A stretch of DNA of 8,027 nucleotides from Candidatus Tectimicrobiota bacterium. Lineage in GTDB: Bacteria > JACPSX01. The stretch spans positions 1 through 8,027 of the forward strand of contig JACPSX010000186.1 in NCBI GenBank assembly GCA_016193065.1, written 5' to 3'. The notes beneath the pieces are model-generated. The model saw only the letters and a program-made list of their open reading frames with translations. It searched no databases and was not told the DNA's origin. The stretch's first letter is position 1. Each line of letters opens with the position of its first letter. This document shows positions 5,302-8,027 of this stretch, in pieces. The position numbers and the translations under genes are program-made.

Positions 5302-8027
5302 CGGAAACGGAAAGAAAATTTCAGATCCACTCCGGCCTCCCCCCTCTCATCCCGAATTCCAACCAGAGAAAGAGAGCGGGTGAGGCGATATTCCACCTCA
5401 AGCACCTGTCCTTCGGAGACCCCCACGATGCTGCTGTAAGTCACAGACAGGTCTTTGGAGAGATCTTTGCCTACCGTCACCCGGGGACCTGATCCCTGCC
5501 CCCCAACCACGTAAGGATCGACCTGGAAGCGATCCAGGCCCGTGATCTGACGCACCCCTTTTTCCAGCTCCCTTTCCAGCTCTCCGGCCAGATAGGTGGA
5601 GGCCCCTTGAGCGGCAATCTCCCCCTGTCCGGGCGAGACCTCTCGACCCGTCTTGCCCAGGGTGATGAGGGAAACGATGTCAATCTCGTTCAGGGGGGGA
5701 TTGGAGCTCAGGCCTACGTTGAATTGTTCCGGAGTGCCGTTTGCCCTTAACGAGACCTGGTACCGCCTCACGGTCGCCTCCGCCAGCAGATCGAAATAGG
5801 GGACAAACCGGTTGGGGTCGAAGAAATCCAGGGTCCCTGAAGACACGACGAACTCGGTGCCGCGGAAAACGATCTTTCCCTTCTTCACCTCGGCCCGGCC
5901 CGTGAGGCTCGGCCGCTGCAAGTTGCCGCCCAGCATGAGGTCGGCCCCCATCTCCAGACGGGCTAGATTCGTGTCAATGAGGATCCCGTCCCGGCTGGTG
6001 ATTTCCAAGTTAAGACCGAGATCCGCCACCCGCTCTCCGAAAGGTTCCAGACGACGCTTGCGCAACTGGGAGAGAAGAGACTTCAGGTCGATCTGCCTGT
6101 GGTAGATGGCCTTTTCAACGATGATTTGACCACTGAGGACTCGACCTCCGGGGCGCCCCTCCATGAGAAGCTGAGCGTTCACACGGGAGTTGAGTTCGGC
6201 TGGAAGGCGCAAGGCCAGATGCTCACCGTCCAGAACCAGGCGGAAGTTCCCCTTTTCCTTGCCGGCAAACAGGTATTCCCCCGAGCCGCTGAACCGACCG
6301 CCCCCTTCCATCCGGCCCCGGAATTCGAACACCCGCAACCGGTTGCCCGAAAACTCTCCGTCGGCCACCAGGTCGGATACCGACAGTCCCCCCAGTGTAG
6401 AAGCCGTGAACGCTCCTTCGCGCAGCGTTACAGCCCCCTCCATCTGCGGGCTGGCCAGGGGGCCGACAATTCTCATCTGGCCCTGCAGGGTACCGCGGGA
6501 AATCCGGAGCTGGGCACCCGCCAGGCGGGTACCCGGGCTTCTCAGGAGACCCAGGCTGCCGGCCCCCCGCACGAGCAGGTCCGCTCTTTCCCCAAGGGTC
6601 ACGGAGCCAGAGAGGTTCAGGTCTGTCCCTCCTCCGCGCAAATGAAAGCGGTTGACCGTCAACTTTCCTCCCTGATAGGCAAGCTCAATCGTCTCGGCGT
6701 TTGTCAATTCCACCCCGAACAGGCTGGCAGTCAGTTGCCTGACCCGGATGCCCCCGGAAACTTGAGCTTTGGGGCGAAGGTTTCCCGCCAGATCCGCCTG
6801 CGCGCTAAACGTACCGCTCAGGGTCCCTGCCTTGCCTCCCGTGGCCTGCTGCACAAATGCCGCCAGGTCGCTGCGCGCCGCAGAGATTGTAGCCTGGAAG
6901 GGAAAGTCGCCCGCCAGTTTCCCGTTGCCCCGGACTTGGTAGCCGCCAAAACCTTCTCCCGACCACTCGATACTTTGGCCTTGTCCCCGTAAGGTGATCC
7001 GGCCTTCCCCTAGATTCTGACGCCACAGGCTCAACTTGGTAAGGTGGATCTCTCCCGCCAGGGTGATTCCATCTCTGTTCCCGCTGCCGCTCATTTGCAG
7101 TTGGGCCACCCCCCCGGGCTCCGAACCTTGGGAGGCAAGAACTTGCAGCTTGGAGAGATCCAGAGCTGAGGCCGTGAGTTCCCCTCCCCATGCCCCTTTC
7201 TCCCAGCGGTAGTAGCCTTTCCCCCGCAGGGTTCCGGCGCCAAGCAGCACGGCCAAGTTGTCCACCTTCAGTTCCCGTGCAGTTGTCAACCCGAGAGCTC
7301 CCTGCAGGGAAGAAAATGGTTCCCCCCGCCAGGTGCCAGCCTCGATTCTCACGATACCCTCACCCGACGGCGTAATCTCTTTCAGAGTCCCATCCACTTC
7401 GGCGGAACCCTCCAGGGAAAGGCGGGAAAAGTTCAGCACGGCGTTTCTGAAACTGCCGCCGAACAGACTGACCTTTCCTCGTGTGCTCCCCTTGCGGAAG
7501 CGGTCCCGGACAGAGACCGCCAGGTCCGCAACAAGGCGATCATAACCAAGCCCCCGGATCTCTCCGCGCTCCGCCCTCAGTAACACCCGGCCGGTTGCCC
7601 CAACTCCCGGACGCAGGGAATCCAGGGAGACGCTGGCTCGAAGAGCCGGAATCTTGCCCCCTCGAAACTCCCCCTGCAGCCATTCAACTTCAGCACTGCC
7701 CTTGAGATCCTGCGGCGACCCTGTCAAGGAGAGGGAGCCGTTCAGGTTCCCCGTGACCGGCCAGGATTTTCCAAGCACCTGCTGGAGGCGGCGGATCCCA
7801 ATTCCTGCATAGGAGATCCCCAGTTCTTCAACCCCACGCAGAAAAGGAGCGGGCTTCTTCCCAAAGAGGTTCCCCGAAACCAAAAATCTCGCCCTCCCCC
7901 TGAGGTTCCCCTCGGGGTGGGAGAGGTGAAACTCACCCACGCGGAGATTTCCTCCGTCCCACTGTCCCGAGAACTTCAAGGAGGTGAAAGGAACCCCCTC
8001 GATTTCCCCTGAACCAAGAACCCCGCT
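5298..8027 (-). CDS. tamB: TamB (DUF490) translocation and assembly module protein, C-terminal part, 5' end outside the window
   Basis: Inner-membrane-anchored periplasm-spanning protein that works with Omp85 proteins in outer-membrane protein assembly and has been linked to phospholipid transport to the outer membrane. About 909 residues are visible. The frame runs open to the right edge (the first visible residues read SGVLGSGEIEG), so the TTG at 7979 is an internal codon and not a start. Most of the visible part is repetitive AsmA/TamB-type beta-sheet built of short strands (LSGTFSAQADLAGN, MRIVGPLASPQMEGAVTLREG), the expected hydrophobic groove. The last ~300 residues are the conserved TamB domain: LSGQIIVEKAIYH, DTNLARLEMGADLMLGGNLQ, GTLDFFDPNRFVPYFDL, NEIDIVSLITLGKTG, LDRFQVDPYV and RVTVGKDLSKDLSVTYS. 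The chain ends in an aromatic strand (VDLKFSFRFR). The TAG stop lies inside a CTAG at the edge of the 5194-5301 element. The gene continues leftward into the Omp85 gene after 241 nt, so co-transcription is plausible but not shown. Confidence 0.93.
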   Translation of the reverse strand, partial: SGVLGSGEIEGVPFTSLKFSGQWDGGNLRVGEFHLSHPEGNLRGRARFLVSGNLFGKKPAPFLRGVEELGISYAGIGIRRLQQVLGKSWPVTGNLNGSLSLTGSPQDLKGSAEVEWLQGEFRGGKIPALRASVSLDSLRPGVGATGRVLLRAERGEIRGLGYDRLVADLAVSVRDRFRKGSTRGKVSLFGGSFRNAVLNFSRLSLEGSAEVDGTLKEITPSGEGIVRIEAGTWRGEPFSSLQGALGLTTARELKVDNLAVLLGAGTLRGKGYYRWEKGAWGGELTASALDLSKLQVLASQGSEPGGVAQLQMSGSGNRDGITLAGEIHLTKLSLWRQNLGEGRITLRGQGQSIEWSGEGFGGYQVRGNGKLAGDFPFQATISAARSDLAAFVQQATGGKAGTLSGTFSAQADLAGNLRPKAQVSGGIRVRQLTASLFGVELTNAETIELAYQGGKLTVNRFHLRGGGTDLNLSGSVTLGERADLLVRGAGSLGLLRSPGTRLAGAQLRISRGTLQGQMRIVGPLASPQMEGAVTLREGAFTASTLGGLSVSDLVADGEFSGNRLRVFEFRGRMEGGGRFSGSGEYLFAGKEKGNFRLVLDGEHLALRLPAELNSRVNAQLLMEGRPGGRVLSGQIIVEKAIYHRQIDLKSLLSQLRKRRLEPFGERVADLGLNLEITSRDGILIDTNLARLEMGADLMLGGNLQRPSLTGRAEVKKGKIVFRGTEFVVSSGTLDFFDPNRFVPYFDLLAEATVRRYQVSLRANGTPEQFNVGLSSNPPLNEIDIVSLITLGKTGREVSPGQGEIAAQGASTYLAGELERELEKGVRQITGLDRFQVDPYVVGGQGSGPRVTVGKDLSKDLSVTYSSIVGVSEGQVLEVEYRLTRSLSLVGIRDERGEAGVDLKFSFRFR

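Noticed and set aside
6099-6992. Plus-strand open frame of 297 codons opposite tamB.
   Set aside because: Shadow frame over clear TamB coding sequence; no recognisable protein features.
7977-7979. TTG as the start codon of the TamB gene.
   Set aside because: The frame continues without a stop to the window edge with TamB-like residues, and TamB proteins are normally longer, so the true start is outside.

Overview
This 8 kb window is a single-direction gene block on the minus strand, with GC content near 60% by eye. It carries four consecutive cell-envelope genes of a Gram-negative (diderm) bacterium. In transcription order (right to left) they are: the C-terminal ~909 residues of a TamB/DUF490 protein, which enters from beyond the right edge; a 918-residue Omp85 outer-membrane assembly protein in which I count seven POTRA domains before the barrel; a 251-residue SurA-like periplasmic protein with no parvulin domain; and a 466-residue HlyD/MacA-type periplasmic adaptor of a tripartite efflux pump. 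The GC content, the many-POTRA Omp85 and the TamB-Omp85-SurA-like order would fit a deltaproteobacterial (Desulfuromonadales/Myxococcota-like) or NC10/Nitrospirota-like genome. That placement is inference only.

The last three genes are tightly packed: 13 nt between the Omp85 and SurA-like genes, and 1 nt between the SurA-like and adaptor genes, each with a good Shine-Dalgarno sequence inside or overlapping the preceding reading frame. They should form one transcription unit. The first three genes form an outer-membrane protein biogenesis module: TamB is an inner-membrane-anchored periplasm-spanning conduit, Omp85 the outer-membrane insertase, and the SurA-like protein a chaperone. The adaptor would normally pair with an inner-membrane ABC or RND pump and a TolC-like channel, and the channel is itself an outer-membrane protein. 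Its pump is not in the window.

The unexpected content is between and beyond the genes. Directly after the adaptor stop codon, at 1-125, lies a 125-bp sequence that folds end to end into a long hairpin with recurring G/A internal loops. Directly after the tamB stop codon, at about 5194-5301, lies a second, shorter element with 17-bp terminal inverted repeats and two internal hairpins. Both end in the same way at a CTAG that contains the gene's TAG stop codon, and their terminal sequences are similar. Both also fold better as the plus strand, which is antisense to the operon. They look like members of a family of short palindromic insertion elements or structured RNAs. The tamB-Omp85 gap (5057-5297) also contains two oppositely oriented arrays of a degenerate 7-bp repeat, one running over the Omp85 start codon. 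I saw no convincing sigma-70 promoter, intrinsic terminator, tRNA, rRNA or CRISPR array.
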